A DNA stretch of 6,325 nucleotides from Endomicrobium sp. (lineage in GTDB: Bacteria > Elusimicrobiota > Endomicrobiia > Endomicrobiales > Endomicrobiaceae): positions 1 through 6,325 of the forward strand of contig JAITAQ010000088.1 of the NCBI GenBank assembly GCA_031283985.1. Direction: 5' to 3'. Position numbers and translations under genes: made by a program. Shown here piece by piece: positions 5,736 to 6,325 of the stretch. The notes beneath the pieces were generated by a model. It was given only the letters and a program-made list of their open reading frames with translations, had not been told where the DNA came from and ran no database searches. The stretch's first letter is position 1. Each line of letters begins with the position of its first letter.

Positions 5736-6325
5736 TTATTTGCTCCTTAAAACATTAAATACAATATTATCGTTTACTTGTCTGTTAACGGTTTTGCCTA
5801 TATCTTTAATAAGAACAAAATTAATGTTACCGTTAACAGATTTTTTGTCCTTTTTCATAAGTGCTAGAAATTGTTTTTTGTTATTTTTTGTATCTAGGTT
5901 AAATGCTGCCAAATTCAGTAGTTTTTCCACTTTATTGTATGTTTTTTGCCCACACAGCTTTAACTTCAAAGAAAGTTTCGCTGCAAAGAGCATTCCTATT
6001 GCCACAGCTTCACCATGTAAAAATTTTTTATAATGGGTTACAGTTTCAAGCGCATGTGCATAAGTGTGACCAAAGTTTAATACAGACCTGAGTCCATTTA
6101 TTTCTTTTTCATCCTTTTCAACAACTTTTGCTTTATAAGAACAACTCTTATAAATCATATAATCAAAATCTTTTGGTGATATAATTTCATTTCCAAGTAA
6201 ATTTATCAAATAGTTATAAAATTTATAGTCAAAAATAAAAGCATATTTTATAATTTCTGCAAGTCCGTTTCTTATCTGTCTTTCAGGAAGAGACTCCAAG
6301 AAAGAAGTGTTTATCCATACAAGTT
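5736..6325 (-). CDS. aroB: 3-dehydroquinate synthase, C-terminal part, 5' truncated by window
   Basis: AroB makes 3-dehydroquinate from DAHP using NAD and a divalent metal, step 2 of the shikimate pathway. The 195 visible residues, starting in the middle of the gene at LVWINTSFLESLPERQ, represent somewhat over half of a family length near 350. The three metal ligands are all present: E23 in NGLAEIIKYAF, H86 in LNFGHTYAHALE and H103 in FLHGEAVAIGM (numbered from the first complete codon in the window). The C-terminal helical domain is complete, including LMKKDKKS and INFVLIKDIGKT. The codon at 6299-6297 is TTG for leucine inside the protein, not a start; the frame is open to the window edge. 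The last codons carry the aroQ ribosome site. The position of the start and the promoter are outside the window. Confidence 0.97.
   Translation of the reverse strand, partial: LVWINTSFLESLPERQIRNGLAEIIKYAFIFDYKFYNYLINLLGNEIISPKDFDYMIYKSCSYKAKVVEKDEKEINGLRSVLNFGHTYAHALETVTHYKKFLHGEAVAIGMLFAAKLSLKLKLCGQKTYNKVEKLLNLAAFNLDTKNNKKQFLALMKKDKKSVNGNINFVLIKDIGKTVNRQVNDNIVFNVLRSK
5743..5748 (-). promoter_or_regulatory. Ribosome binding site of aroQ within the aroB coding end
   Basis: AAGGAG on the minus strand lies 7 bases before the aroQ ATG and entirely inside the last codons of aroB. Ribosomes finishing aroB would stop exactly at the aroQ start, which suggests translational coupling. Confidence 0.8.

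Noticed and set aside
5740..6091. Plus-strand open frames inside aroB
   Set aside because: They are antisense to clear AroB coding sequence, with hydrophobic low-information translations; no support as genes.
1..6325. Search for CRISPR arrays, tRNA genes, insertion sequences, toxin-antitoxin pairs or phage genes
   Set aside because: No spaced direct repeats, cloverleaf sequence, transposase motifs or terminal inverted repeats are visible, and the gaps between genes are all under about 170 bases.

Overview
This is an AT-rich bacterial chromosome segment (by eye a little over one third G+C) holding ordinary, well-conserved housekeeping genes. All reading frames that look real are intact, except the two cut by the window edges. 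No mobile element, CRISPR array, tRNA, rRNA, phage gene or defence gene is visible. Genes are closely packed, with Shine-Dalgarno sites for most of them and Rho-independent terminators. GmhA-type phosphoheptose isomerase hints at a Gram-negative-type cell surface. A low-GC Elusimicrobiota/Endomicrobium-like bacterium would fit, but that is a guess from overall impression and not demonstrated by any single feature.

Layout, left to right. (1) Bases 1-624 (+) are the C-terminal part of the chaperonin GroEL, ending in three in-frame TAA codons and a strong terminator. (2) Converging on it is a small cold-shock-domain gene (complement 759-962) with its own terminator, a promoter and a hairpin in its 5' leader. 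(3) Diverging from the cold-shock gene is a probable five-gene (+) operon at 1128-5239: an M24 Xaa-Pro aminopeptidase, elongation factor P (efp), the biotin carboxyl carrier protein (accB), biotin carboxylase (accC) and a GmhA-type sugar-phosphate isomerase. Gaps are 14, 68, 47 and 11 bases, with no convincing terminator between genes. (4) Converging on this operon from the right are aroB (3-dehydroquinate synthase, cut by the window end) and aroQ (type II 3-dehydroquinase). They are directly abutted (TAA followed immediately by ATG) and encode steps 2 and 3 of the shikimate pathway.

Functionally, AccB and AccC supply the biotin-carboxylation half of acetyl-CoA carboxylase for fatty-acid synthesis; the carboxyltransferase subunits AccA and AccD are not here. 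EF-P relieves ribosome stalling at polyproline, the M24 peptidase probably trims Xaa-Pro peptides, and the isomerase probably starts heptose synthesis for surface glycans. The set aroQ / M24 peptidase / efp / accB / accC recalls the Bacillus subtilis order yqhS-yqhT-efp-...-accB-accC, so this looks like a variant of an old conserved neighbourhood with the aro genes inverted. I see no previously undescribed system; the observations worth a second look are small leader and intergenic RNA structures and modest departures from family norms.
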